NCBI GenBank assembly: GCA_021414305.1
Contig: JAIOOS010000017.1
Span: forward strand, 248,001 to 312,000
Reading direction: 5' to 3'
Origin: Burkholderiales bacterium
GTDB lineage: Bacteria > Pseudomonadota > Gammaproteobacteria > Burkholderiales > Burkholderiaceae_C
DNA length: 64,000 nucleotides
Part shown: piece after piece, positions 16,504 to 24,605 of the stretch
Layout: every line of letters starts with the position of its first letter
Position numbering within the stretch: the stretch's first letter is position 1
Program-made: the position numbers and the translations under genes
The notes under the pieces: generated by a model
The model's database searches: none
Seen by the model: only the letters and a program-made list of their open reading frames with translations
Told to the model about the DNA's origin: nothing

Positions 16504-17802
16504 ATGGACACCCAGGCCCTCGTGGAACCCGACCGGGTCCACAAAAGCGTCTACACCGACCAGCAGATCTTCGACAAGGAGATGGAGAACATCTTCGAGA
16601 AGGTCTGGGTCTACTGCGGCCACGAGTCGCAGATCCCGAACGCCGGCGACTACTACGCCGTCACCATCGGCCGCCAGCCGATGATGATGGTGCGCGCGGC
16701 CGACAGGAGCATCCACGTGCTGCACAACCGCTGCCCGCACCGTGGCGTGCAGCTCGTCGGCAATCTCAAGGGCAACACCGGCGGCGCCTTCGTCTGCTCG
16801 TACCACGCCTGGAGCTTCCACCTCGACGGCAAGGTGCGCGCCATTCCGCTGGCGCGCGGCTACGAGGGCACGGCGATGAACAAGTCGAACCCCGACTGCA
16901 ACGTCAAGCGCGCGGCCCGGGTCGACAGCTACCGCGGCTTCGTCTTCGCCAGCCTCTCTGGCGAGGGGCCCACGCTCGCCGATTTCCTCGGCGACGCGAA
17001 GATCGCCTTCGACGACATGTGCGACCGCTCCCCGCTCGGCGAGGTGGAGGTCGTGCCCTACTGCCACCGCATGGTGCAGCAGTCGAACTGGAAGTTCTTC
17101 ATGGAGAACCAGCTCGACGCGCTCCACCCTTCGGTGACGCACCAGTCCACCGGCATCTCCGCCGGCCGGGTGGAAAAGCGCATCAAGGAGGAGAAGGGCT
17201 CGGCGCCGCTGCACTACCACTACCTCTCCACCTTCGCCTCGAGCTTCGAGCAGTGGGACGGCGTGCAGACGATCAACTTCCCGCGCGGCCACGGCATCCT
17301 CAAGGCCTACATGGGCCTCAGGCCCAAGGACCCGGACACGCTCGAGTACGAAGCCCTGCTGCAGAAGGCCTACGGGCCGGAGAAGACCGAGGAGTACCTC
17401 TCGCGCAGCATCCACCACGTGCTCGTCTATCCCTACCTCTCGGTGCAGTCGCCGCTGCAGCAGCTCCGGTGCCTGCGCCCCATCTCGCCCGACAAGACGC
17501 TCTCCGAGATCTGGCACTTCCGCCTGAAGGGCGCGCCCGAGGCGATCTACCGGAGGAGCCTCTGGTACTACAACCTGGTCAACTCGCCGGCGACCATGAT
17601 CAACGCCGACGACCTGGAGAACTGGACCAAGGCGCAGTGGGGCCTGCAGAGCGACGGCGGCGACTGGGTGAGCTTTCACCGCAACCACGGCGACGACCGG
17701 GTCGAGAACGGCGTCTCGTACTCGAACCACGGCACCTCCGAGGTCGTGATGCGCAGCCAGTTCCAGGCCTGGAGCAAGTACATGCAGGGAGACGCGGCAT
17801 GA
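16504..17802 (+). CDS. aromatic ring-hydroxylating dioxygenase, alpha subunit (Rieske)
   Basis: A 432-residue catalytic subunit. The Rieske [2Fe-2S] motif uses Cys77/His79 (R-C-P-H-R-G) and Cys98/His101 (C-S-Y-H-A-W). The mononuclear iron site is E-N-Q-L-D-A-L-H-P-S-V-T-H, with His208 and His213 as ligands and Asp205 as the electron-bridging residue. A later N-A-D-D-L-E region can supply the third ligand. It would insert both atoms of O2 into an aromatic ring to give a cis-dihydrodiol. AAGGAAG (16489-16495) sets the start. The beta subunit follows with an ATGA overlap. No ferredoxin or reductase gene is nearby, so electrons must come from a partner encoded elsewhere. Confidence 0.93.
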   Translation: MDTQALVEPDRVHKSVYTDQQIFDKEMENIFEKVWVYCGHESQIPNAGDYYAVTIGRQPMMMVRAADRSIHVLHNRCPHRGVQLVGNLKGNTGGAFVCSYHAWSFHLDGKVRAIPLARGYEGTAMNKSNPDCNVKRAARVDSYRGFVFASLSGEGPTLADFLGDAKIAFDDMCDRSPLGEVEVVPYCHRMVQQSNWKFFMENQLDALHPSVTHQSTGISAGRVEKRIKEEKGSAPLHYHYLSTFASSFEQWDGVQTINFPRGHGILKAYMGLRPKDPDTLEYEALLQKAYGPEKTEEYLSRSIHHVLVYPYLSVQSPLQQLRCLRPISPDKTLSEIWHFRLKGAPEAIYRRSLWYYNLVNSPATMINADDLENWTKAQWGLQSDGGDWVSFHRNHGDDRVENGVSYSNHGTSEVVMRSQFQAWSKYMQGDAA

Positions 17803-18491
17803 GCGGCGAGACGAAGGCGCCTGCGGGCGCAGCGATCCCGAGCGCCGGCGCCGACATGGGGCGGCTGCTCGCGCAAGACGTGGTCATCGACGGCGAGACC
17901 TCGGGCCCCGCCACCGGCGCGCAGCGCATCGAGCCCAGCCACTCGCCGCGCGCCACGCTCGCCGGCCAGCCCGCGCACCTGCGCGAGGCGCCCCGGCCCG
18001 AGGCGCTGACCTCGCCCGACCTGCACCGCGAGGTCGAGCAGTTCCTCTACGTGCAGGCCGAGCTGCTCGACGCCAAGCACTGGCAGGCGTGGATCGACCT
18101 GTTCGCGCCCGAGGGCGTCTACTGGATGCCGGTCGCGCCCGAGCAGACCGAATGGGAGAGCTCGCCCTCGATCTTCATCGAGGACAAGCTGATGATGGAG
18201 ATCAGGAAGGGCCGGGTCTCGCACCCCAACGCCTGGTCCCAGGCGCCGCAGTGGGAGACCAACCACCTGGTGAGCCACGTCGCGATCGAATCGACCGCGG
18301 GCGGCAGGATCGTCGTGCGCTCGCGCTTCCACATGATGGAGCTGCGCCGCGACGCCATCCGCCACTTCGGCGGCCGCTACACGCACACCCTGGAGCGCGA
18401 CGCCGCTGGCGCGCTGCGCATCGCGCTGCAGCGCGTCGACCTGTTCAACAGCCAGGCCTCGTTCGACTACGTGCTGCAGATCTGGGTCTGA
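17799..18491 (+). CDS. aromatic ring-hydroxylating dioxygenase, beta subunit
   Basis: A 230-residue small subunit of the SnoaL/NTF2-like fold. The conserved part starts near residue 72 (L-H-R-E-V-E-Q-F-L-Y-V-Q-A-E-L-L-D), then ...W-x-D-L-F-A-P-E-G-V-Y-W-M-P... and R-V-D-L-F-N-S-Q-A. This part has the usual length of about 160 residues. The first 70 residues are an extra Ala/Pro/Gly-rich extension of unknown purpose; translation might instead start at an internal Met such as residue 20. It is coupled to the alpha gene by an ATGA overlap (17799-17802). The beta subunit mainly stabilises the alpha3beta3 hexamer. Confidence 0.9.
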   Translation: MSGETKAPAGAAIPSAGADMGRLLAQDVVIDGETSGPATGAQRIEPSHSPRATLAGQPAHLREAPRPEALTSPDLHREVEQFLYVQAELLDAKHWQAWIDLFAPEGVYWMPVAPEQTEWESSPSIFIEDKLMMEIRKGRVSHPNAWSQAPQWETNHLVSHVAIESTAGGRIVVRSRFHMMELRRDAIRHFGGRYTHTLERDAAGALRIALQRVDLFNSQASFDYVLQIWV

Positions 18492-18503
18492 CGGCGCTGC
18501 GCC

Positions 18504-19079
18504 TCAGGGCGCGCCGGGGCCGATCAGCGTGCGGGCCATCAGGCGCGCGGTGGCCGCGTCGCAGGCGATGCCGACCGGCAGGTGCACGTTCATCGCGAAG
18601 CCGTCGAAGGCCATCAGGGCGACGCCGGCGACTGTTCGGCTCTCGCGCGCCGAGAGGGCGGTGGCATCGGCGATCCAGGTGGCGACGCGGCCCTGGAAGA
18701 GCTGCCGCAGGTGCGGGTCGTAGGCGTCGTTGCGCCCGCTGGTGGAGAGCGCCTGCATCACGTTGTTGGCGAAGCCGTTCGTTGCCCGCGGCAGCTCGCG
18801 CCAGAGCGCGAGCAGCAGCTTCTCCAGGCGCTTGCGCGGGTCGGCGATGCGCGCCAGCGCGGCGCCCAGCTCGTCGAGCCGCGCCACCAGCCAGGGCTCG
18901 TAGAGCGTGTAGAGGATCTGCAGCTTCGACGGGAAATAGCGGTACACGTTCGCCGTCGAGATGCCGGCGGCGGCGGCGATCGCGGGGATCGAGGTCTCGC
19001 TGTAGCCGACCTCGGAGAACAGGCCGAACGCGGCCTGCAGGATCGCCTCGCGAACGCCGTCTTTCTTGGTCTGTGCCAT
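18504..19079 (-). CDS. TetR-family transcriptional regulator
   Basis: A 191-residue repressor-type protein. The helix-turn-helix is residues 10-55: R-E-A-I-L-Q-A-A-F-G-L-F, then I-A-A-A-A-G-I-S-T-A-N-V-Y-R-Y-F-P-S-K, the TetR hallmark. The ligand domain contains a TetR_C-like R-K-R-L-E-K-L-L-L-A-L-W-R-E-L region. It is divergent from the ring-cleavage dioxygenase gene, and a palindrome lies between them, so it probably represses the 19181-30819 catabolic operon and itself. Its 3' end is 12 bp from the end of the dioxygenase beta gene. Confidence 0.92.
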   Translation of the reverse strand: MAQTKKDGVREAILQAAFGLFSEVGYSETSIPAIAAAAGISTANVYRYFPSKLQILYTLYEPWLVARLDELGAALARIADPRKRLEKLLLALWRELPRATNGFANNVMQALSTSGRNDAYDPHLRQLFQGRVATWIADATALSARESRTVAGVALMAFDGFAMNVHLPVGIACDAATARLMARTLIGPGAP

Positions 19080-19106
19080 CGGACACCGCGCTCCGTACTG
19101 TAAAAA

Positions 19107-19119
19107 CGAATGGTATTCG
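19107..19119. promoter_or_regulatory. candidate TetR operator
   Basis: A perfect palindrome CGAAT-GGT-ATTCG lies between the TetR start codon and the -35 element of the divergent operon. A short A-run (19102-19106) precedes it. Position and symmetry fit an operator that would block RNA polymerase at the neighbouring promoter. Confidence 0.5.
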
Positions 19120-19122
19120 CTA

Positions 19123-19152
19123 TTGACAGCGTCCTCAAGCGCCGCCTAGAGT
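19123..19152 (+). promoter_or_regulatory. sigma70-type promoter of the ring-cleavage/Mo-hydroxylase operon
   Basis: A perfect -35 hexamer TTGACA (19123-19128) is followed after 18 nt by TAGAGT (19147-19152; 4 of 6 matches to TATAAT). The gene start at 19181 lies about 22 nt after the expected transcription start. This is the best promoter match noticed in the window, and the palindrome directly upstream makes TetR control likely. Confidence 0.55.
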
Positions 19153-19180
19153 GCCGCGTCATCGATACAAGGGCATCGCC

Positions 19181-20257
19181 ATGCATTCCGCGATCCGCAC
19201 CCAGGAAGTCAATCCGGCTCGGATGACGGGCCTGTTCAGGAAGCAGTTCGAGCTCTGTCGCGTCGGGCCGGGCCAGACCGTCGCCGTCGTCAGCGACCTG
19301 GGAACCCGCCGCGAGTACGTGCAAGCGGCGTTCGCCGCGGCCGAGGAAATGGGCTTCGACATCTACGAGATGTGCGTCAACGCCATCCCCGGCTGGACCA
19401 GCGTGGGCGTGCCGACCATCGGCAAGTGCAAGGGCACGCTCGAGGCGCTGAGCGCGGCCGACATGATCCTCATCTTCCACGTGCCGCTGTTCTCGAAGTG
19501 GCTGCGCGAAGTGCAGGGCAAGGGCGTTCGCGTGCAGATGGTGATCGACGCGCCCGACGACCTGCACCAGCTCCAGTCGCCGCCCGGGCTGAAGGAAGCG
19601 ATCCTGCATGCGCAGTCGCTCTACCGGGCGACCAAGGAAGTGCGCGTCACCAGCCGCGCCGGCACCGACCTCAGCTACCGCTGCGGCGAGTACCCGGTGA
19701 TGAGCCAGTACGGCATGGCCGACGAGCCCGGCCGCTTCGACCACTGGGGCGTCGGCCTGCTGCACACCTTCCCGAACGAGGGCAGCGCGAACGGCAAGGT
19801 CGTGTTCGCGCCGGGCGACATCGTCATCCTTCCCTACTGCCGCTACATCGTCGATCCCGTGCGGCTCGAGATCCGCGAAGGCCACATCGTCAGCATCGAA
19901 GGCGGCGTCGACGCCGCGCTCATGCGCGACTGGCTCGCCGAGGGGCAGACCGGCGAGCGCGACCGCGATCCCTACGCCGTCTCGCATGTCGGCTGGGGCC
20001 TCAACCCGCAGTGCCGCTGGGACTCGCTCGCCCTCTACGGCGACGCGCCCGAGCGCAGCCGCGCCGCCGCGCGCAGCTTCCCCGGCAACTTCCTGTTCTC
20101 CACCGGGCCGAACACGCAGGGCGGCGGCAAGCGCACCACGCGCGGACACTACGACGTGCCGATGCGCGGCTGCAGCATCTCGCTCGACGGCAAGACCGTC
20201 GTCGAGGAAGGCCGCGTCGTCGACCCGGCGATGCGCGTGGCGCGCGTCGCCCGCTGA
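19181..20257 (+). CDS. NicX-like 2,5-dihydroxypyridine 5,6-dioxygenase family protein
   Basis: A 358-residue protein of the aminopeptidase-T (M29)-like fold that includes NicX, the Fe(II) extradiol-type enzyme opening 2,5-dihydroxypyridine to N-formylmaleamate. Candidate iron ligands are His269 (S-H-V-G-W-G), His323 and Asp325 (G-H-Y-D-V-P). NicX of Pseudomonas uses His265, His318 and Asp320, almost the same spacing and length (350 aa). The nearby N-P-Q-C-R-W-D-S is also conserved-looking. ATG 19181 has AAGGG at 19169-19173. It heads the operon that continues with the Mo hydroxylase genes. The exact ring substrate is not certain; a related aminopeptidase-like function is the alternative. Confidence 0.75.
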   Translation: MHSAIRTQEVNPARMTGLFRKQFELCRVGPGQTVAVVSDLGTRREYVQAAFAAAEEMGFDIYEMCVNAIPGWTSVGVPTIGKCKGTLEALSAADMILIFHVPLFSKWLREVQGKGVRVQMVIDAPDDLHQLQSPPGLKEAILHAQSLYRATKEVRVTSRAGTDLSYRCGEYPVMSQYGMADEPGRFDHWGVGLLHTFPNEGSANGKVVFAPGDIVILPYCRYIVDPVRLEIREGHIVSIEGGVDAALMRDWLAEGQTGERDRDPYAVSHVGWGLNPQCRWDSLALYGDAPERSRAAARSFPGNFLFSTGPNTQGGGKRTTRGHYDVPMRGCSISLDGKTVVEEGRVVDPAMRVARVAR

Positions 20258-20285
20258 TCCGCCTCGCCGGCCCAGGACTCCGAGC

Positions 20286-20912
20286 GTGCTCATCGACGGC
20301 CAGTTCGACGTCGCCGCGGCGCCTGCGGTCGTGCTCGCGCACCTGTTCGACGCGCGCCTCATGGCCTCCTGCCTGCCCGGCTGCGAGTCGCTCGAGGAGG
20401 CGGGCGAAGACCGCTACCGCGCAGTCGTCGCGGTGGCGCTGGCCGGCGTGAAGGCACGCTTCGACCTGCAGGTCGAAGTCACCGAGCGGCTCGCCGACGG
20501 CGTGCGCGCGATCACCCGCGGCGAAGAAGGCGGCAACGCCAGCACCCTGCAGGCGACGAGCGAGGTCCGGCTCACGCCGAACGCCGGCGGCACGCACGTC
20601 GACTACCGCTCCGAGGTCGCGGTCACCGGCCGGCTCGGCCGCTTCGCCCTCGGCATGATGAAGAAGAAGGCGCAGAGCCTGGGCGACGAGTTCGCGGCCA
20701 ACCTGCAGCGGGCGCTGGCCGCGACGGAGCCTCCGGTCGCGACGACGCCGGCGGACGTTGCGCCTATGGCGGCCACTCCGCCCGTGGCCGCTGTCCCGGT
20801 GGTCACGTCGGCGTCCGCAGCGCCCGCGACCGCGGCGCGAGGCTCCTGGTGGCGACGCATCGTGCAGTGGCTGCGCGCCCGCTTCGGCCCGGCCTCGCCG
20901 GGACACCCATGA
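20286..20912 (+). CDS. coxG: CoxG-like SRPBCC protein (molybdenum hydroxylase accessory)
   Basis: A 208-residue protein starting at GTG. Residues 1-150 match the CoxG/SRPBCC fold: F-D-V-A-A-A-P-A-V-V, L-M-A-S-C-L-P-G-C-E-S-L, and then V-A-V-T-G-R-L-G-R-F. After an Ala/Pro/Thr-rich linker (about 152-185) it ends in a basic, Trp-rich amphipathic helix (S-W-W-R-R-I-V-Q-W-L-R-A-R-F) that could bind the membrane. CoxG proteins are reported to tether Mo hydroxylases to the membrane and assist electron transfer to quinone. It overlaps the FAD-subunit gene by ATGA, fitting that role here. Confidence 0.8.
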   Translation: MLIDGQFDVAAAPAVVLAHLFDARLMASCLPGCESLEEAGEDRYRAVVAVALAGVKARFDLQVEVTERLADGVRAITRGEEGGNASTLQATSEVRLTPNAGGTHVDYRSEVAVTGRLGRFALGMMKKKAQSLGDEFAANLQRALAATEPPVATTPADVAPMAATPPVAAVPVVTSASAAPATAARGSWWRRIVQWLRARFGPASPGHP

Positions 20913-21757
20913 GCGCCGTGCTGCAGGGCATGCTCTGGCCGCGCACCGTCGAGGAAGCGACGGCGATGCTCGCCGCCGATCCCGACGCCAAACCGCTCGC
21001 CGGGGGCGCCACGCTGGTGGCGATGATGAACGCGCGGGTGATCGAGCCGCAGACGCTGGTCAACCTCTCGCGCATCGACGAGCTGCGCGGCGTCCGCGGC
21101 CAAGCCGAAGGCGGCCTGCGCATCGGCGCCTTCACCCGCCACGCCGAAACCGCCGCCTGCGCCCTGCTTCGCGGTCCGGCCGCCGTTGTCCGGCAGGCCG
21201 CCTCGAAGATCGCCAACGCGACTGTGCGCAACATGGGCACGATCGGCGGCTCGATCGCGTTCGCCGACCCCGGCCTCGACTATCCGCCGGCGCTGGTGGC
21301 CGCGGGCGCGTCGATCGAGATCGCTGGCGTCTCCGGCCGCCGCCAGGTCGCCGCCGCCGATTTCTTCATCGACTGGTACACCACCGCGCTCGAGCCCGGC
21401 GAGATCGTCACCGCCGTGCTGCTCGGCGCCGCGCGCGTCGGCGGCGCGGCGTACGTGAAGCACGCGCGCGTGGCCGGCGATTACGCCACCGCGTCGGCCG
21501 CGGTCTGCATCGACGCCGCCGGGCCGGTGCGCGCCGCGATCGGCTCGTGCGGCCCGACACCGGTGCGCGCAGACGCCGCCGACGCCTTGCTGAGCAGCGA
21601 TCGCAGCGACGCCGCCATCGCCCGCGCCGCCGCGCTGCTCGAAGCCCGCGCCGACCCGCTCGACGACGTGCGCGGCAGCGCCGAGTACCGCCGCCTGCTG
21701 ATCCCCCGGCTGCTGCTGCGCGCGGTGCGCCGCGCCGAATCGGGCAGGGACGCATGA
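20909..21757 (+). CDS. molybdenum hydroxylase FAD-binding medium subunit (CoxM-like)
   Basis: A 282-residue flavoprotein subunit of the xanthine dehydrogenase family. FAD contacts are A-G-G-A-T-L-V (residues 31-37 region) and the characteristic R-N-M-G-T-I-G-G-S-I-A-F-A-D-P. A C-terminal CO-dehydrogenase flavoprotein domain follows from about residue 175. It passes electrons from the [2Fe-2S] subunit to an acceptor. It is coupled on both sides by ATGA overlaps with the CoxG-like and iron-sulfur genes. Length is usual for the family (270-300). Confidence 0.93.
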   Translation: MSAVLQGMLWPRTVEEATAMLAADPDAKPLAGGATLVAMMNARVIEPQTLVNLSRIDELRGVRGQAEGGLRIGAFTRHAETAACALLRGPAAVVRQAASKIANATVRNMGTIGGSIAFADPGLDYPPALVAAGASIEIAGVSGRRQVAAADFFIDWYTTALEPGEIVTAVLLGAARVGGAAYVKHARVAGDYATASAAVCIDAAGPVRAAIGSCGPTPVRADAADALLSSDRSDAAIARAAALLEARADPLDDVRGSAEYRRLLIPRLLLRAVRRAESGRDA

Positions 21758-22272
21758 GCGCCGCGCCGACCTCCGCCAAGGCCGTTGCGCTGCGGGTCGA
21801 GCTCGACATCAACGGCGTCGCCGCCGACGTGCGCGCCGACCTGGCGACGACCCTCCTCACCGTTCTGCGCGACGAGCTGCACCTCACGGCCGCCAAGCGC
21901 GGCTGCAACCAGGGCGTGTGCGGCGCCTGCACGGTCGAGGTCGACGGCGTGCCGATGCGCTCCTGCCTCTCGCTCGCGCACGGCTGCGTCGAGCGGCCGG
22001 TGCGCACCCTCGAAGGCCTGCTCGAGACGCCGCGCATGCAGGCGCTGCAGCGCGCGTTCGCGGCGAGCGGCGCGTTCCAGTGCGGTTTCTGCACACCCGG
22101 CATGCTGGTCGCGGCGCATGCGCTGCTCGCCGCCGATCCGAATCCCGATGAAGCGGCAGTTCGACGCGCGCTCTCGGGCAACCTCTGCCGCTGCACGGGC
22201 TACGCGCGCATCGTCGCCGCGGTGCGGGATGCAGCGACCGCCCTCGGTGCCGCCAGTGGAGGCACGGCATGA
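21754..22272 (+). CDS. molybdenum hydroxylase [2Fe-2S] small subunit (CoxS-like)
   Basis: A 172-residue subunit with two iron-sulfur clusters. The N-terminal plant-ferredoxin type has C-N-Q-G-V-C-G-A-C and a further Cys in R-S-C-L-S. The C-terminal helical [2Fe-2S]-binding domain has C-G-F-C-T-P-G-M and C-R-C-T-G-Y. It conducts electrons from the molybdenum site to FAD. It overlaps its neighbours by ATGA at both ends. All eight cysteine ligands are present. Confidence 0.95.
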   Translation: MSAAPTSAKAVALRVELDINGVAADVRADLATTLLTVLRDELHLTAAKRGCNQGVCGACTVEVDGVPMRSCLSLAHGCVERPVRTLEGLLETPRMQALQRAFAASGAFQCGFCTPGMLVAAHALLAADPNPDEAAVRRALSGNLCRCTGYARIVAAVRDAATALGAASGGTA

Positions 22273-24605
22273 GCGCCCCCGCCGGCACCGCCGTCGGCCT
22301 CTCGGTGCCGCAGCTCGAGGGCGACGACAAGCTCTGCGGCAGCGCCCAGTACATCGCCGACCTGCACCGCCCCGGCATGCTGCACGGCGCGATCCTGCAG
22401 AGCCCGCACGCGCATGCCCGCATCCGCGGCTACGACCTGCGTGCGGCGAGGGCGCTGCCCGGCGTGCGCGCGATCGTCACCGGCGACGACCTCGACGAGC
22501 GCCATCGCATGGGCGCCTTCATCAAGGACGAGCCGGCGTTCGCCAAGGGCAAGGTGCGCTACGTCGGCGAGATCGTCGCCGCGGTGGCCGCCGACACCGA
22601 GGCCATCGCCCGCGAGGCGACGCGACTGATCCGCGTCGACTACGAGGAGCTGCCGGCGGTGGTCGATCCGGCGGCGGCGCTCGCGCCTGGCGCCGCGATG
22701 ATCCACGAAGGCTCGGCGAGCTACATCAAGGTCTTCGACGCTGGCACCGACGGCAACCTCTGCTCGCGCACCGAGTTCACCAGCGGTGACGCCGACGCCG
22801 CCTGGGCGACTTGCGATGCCGTCGTCGAGTCGACCTTCCAGACGCAGGCGCAGGCGCACCTCTCGCTCGAGCCGGTGGGCGCGCTCGCCGAGATCGAGGC
22901 CGGCGGCCGGATCACCCTGTGGTCGGCGAACCAGTCGGTGTTCCGCGTGCAGGCGAGCGTCTGCGAATCGCTCGGCCTGCCGATGACGAAGCTGCGCTGC
23001 CTCACGCCGCGCGTCGGCGCCGGCTTCGGCAACAAGATGGAGGCGCACGTCCAGCCGGTCGTCGTGCTGCTGGCGATGAAGGCGCGGCGCACCGTGCGCA
23101 TGGTCCTCTCGCGCGAGGAAGACTTCGAGACGGTGCGGGCGCGCCATCCGCTCACGATCCGCATCAAGACCGGCGCGAAGCGCGACGGCACGCTGGTCGC
23201 GCGCGAGATCGAGCTGTTGCTCGACGGCGGCGCCTACGGCGACGACAGCCCCGGCGTCCTCGGCTACGCGTTGCTGATGCAGTGCGGCCCGTACCGCATC
23301 CCGCACGTGCGCGCGCATGGCCGGGTCGCCTACACCAACAAGCTGCGCTTCGGCGCCTTCCGCGGCTTCGGCGTGCCGCAGGTGACCTTCGCCTCCGAGT
23401 CGCAGCTCGACGAGCTCGCCGCGCAGCTCGGTCTCGACCCGCTCGCCATGCGCCGGCGCAACATGCTCGTGCCCGGCGACCCGTGGTTCGGTGGCCAGGC
23501 GATCCGCTCGAACGGCCTGGCCGAGTGCCTCGACGTCGTCGAGCGCGAATCGGGCTGGAGCACGCCGCCTGCCGAGCCGACGCCCGACGCCCCCGCCGGC
23601 CAGCGCCTGCGCCGCGGCCGCGGCGTCGCCCTCTCGGCACACATCAGCGGCCTGCTCGCCTCGGGCGCGATCGTCCGCCTGCTCGAAGACGGCAGCGTGC
23701 TGCTCAACACCGGCGCGGTCGACATCGGCCAGGGCTCGAACACGGTGCTGACGCAGATCTGCGCCGAGGCGCTGCAGCTTCCGGTCGAACGGGTGGCGAT
23801 CGCCAGCCCCGACACCGACGGCTCGCCCTACAACTGGGGCACGACCGCGAGCCGCGTCACCTACGTCGCCGGCCGCTCGGTGGTGGGCGCGGCGGCGGAG
23901 ATCGAGCGCCAGCTGAAGCGCCATGCGAGCGAGATGCTCGAATGCAGCGTCGACGACCTCGAGCTGCTGCCCGGCGGCAAGGTCGCGATCAAGGGCGTGG
24001 CGCAGAAGGCGGTGAGCTTCGCCGACATCTCGGGCCGCGCCCACTGGGCGACCGGCGGCCCCTTGATCGGCACCCATAGCTGGGTCTTCGACCAGCAGAC
24101 CTTCGATCCCAAGCGCGCCGTCGCCCTCGGCCTGCCGTTCGCGCAGATCGGCGTCTTCAGCTTCACGGCGCTCGTGGTCGAGGTCGAGGTCGACGAGGCG
24201 ACCGGCCAGGTGCGCGTGGTCGGCGCCTGGTCGGCCTGCGACATCGGCCGGGCGATCAATCCGGCGATGGCCAAAGGCCAGGTCGAAGGCGCGTTCGTGC
24301 AGGGCATGGGCTACGCCCTGGTCGAGGAGATGGTCTGGGACGGCGCGCGCCTCGCCAACCCGAGCCTCATGGACTACAAGATCCCGACCATGGCCGAGCT
24401 GCCCGAGACGCTGAAGGCCTACCTCGTCGAAAGCGAGGAGCCGAGCGGGCCGTTCGGCGCCAAGAGCGTCGGCGAGCTCGGCATCAACGGCGTCGCCGCG
24501 GCGATCGCCAACGCCGTGGCCGACGCGGCGGGCATCCGCCTGCGCCGCCTGCCGATGACGGGCGAGCGCGTGCTGCGCGGCCTGCTCGAGACGCCCGCGG
24601 CATGA
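22269..24605 (+). CDS. molybdenum hydroxylase large subunit (xanthine dehydrogenase family)
   Basis: A 778-residue molybdopterin subunit. Visible motifs are G-A-G-F-G-N-K, G-A-F-R-G-F-G-V-P-Q, Q-G-S-N-T and the catalytic glutamate in S-V-G-E-L-G (Glu736). The A-Y-x-C-S-F-R active-site loop of true CO dehydrogenase is absent, so this is a hydroxylase inserting water-derived oxygen into a carbon next to nitrogen or into an aldehyde, as in nicotinate, quinoline or isoquinoline dehydrogenases. It is coupled by ATGA overlaps to the small subunit and to the hydrolase downstream. Next to a NicX-like ring-cleaving enzyme, an N-heteroaromatic substrate is the simplest guess. Confidence 0.93.
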   Translation: MSAPAGTAVGLSVPQLEGDDKLCGSAQYIADLHRPGMLHGAILQSPHAHARIRGYDLRAARALPGVRAIVTGDDLDERHRMGAFIKDEPAFAKGKVRYVGEIVAAVAADTEAIAREATRLIRVDYEELPAVVDPAAALAPGAAMIHEGSASYIKVFDAGTDGNLCSRTEFTSGDADAAWATCDAVVESTFQTQAQAHLSLEPVGALAEIEAGGRITLWSANQSVFRVQASVCESLGLPMTKLRCLTPRVGAGFGNKMEAHVQPVVVLLAMKARRTVRMVLSREEDFETVRARHPLTIRIKTGAKRDGTLVAREIELLLDGGAYGDDSPGVLGYALLMQCGPYRIPHVRAHGRVAYTNKLRFGAFRGFGVPQVTFASESQLDELAAQLGLDPLAMRRRNMLVPGDPWFGGQAIRSNGLAECLDVVERESGWSTPPAEPTPDAPAGQRLRRGRGVALSAHISGLLASGAIVRLLEDGSVLLNTGAVDIGQGSNTVLTQICAEALQLPVERVAIASPDTDGSPYNWGTTASRVTYVAGRSVVGAAAEIERQLKRHASEMLECSVDDLELLPGGKVAIKGVAQKAVSFADISGRAHWATGGPLIGTHSWVFDQQTFDPKRAVALGLPFAQIGVFSFTALVVEVEVDEATGQVRVVGAWSACDIGRAINPAMAKGQVEGAFVQGMGYALVEEMVWDGARLANPSLMDYKIPTMAELPETLKAYLVESEEPSGPFGAKSVGELGINGVAAAIANAVADAAGIRLRRLPMTGERVLRGLLETPAA

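Noticed and set aside
22269-24605. Aerobic CO dehydrogenase large subunit
   Set aside because: The gene order CoxG-M-S-L invites this call, but the A-Y-x-C-S-F-R loop is missing; G-A-F-R-G-F-G is present instead, so it is a different Mo hydroxylase.
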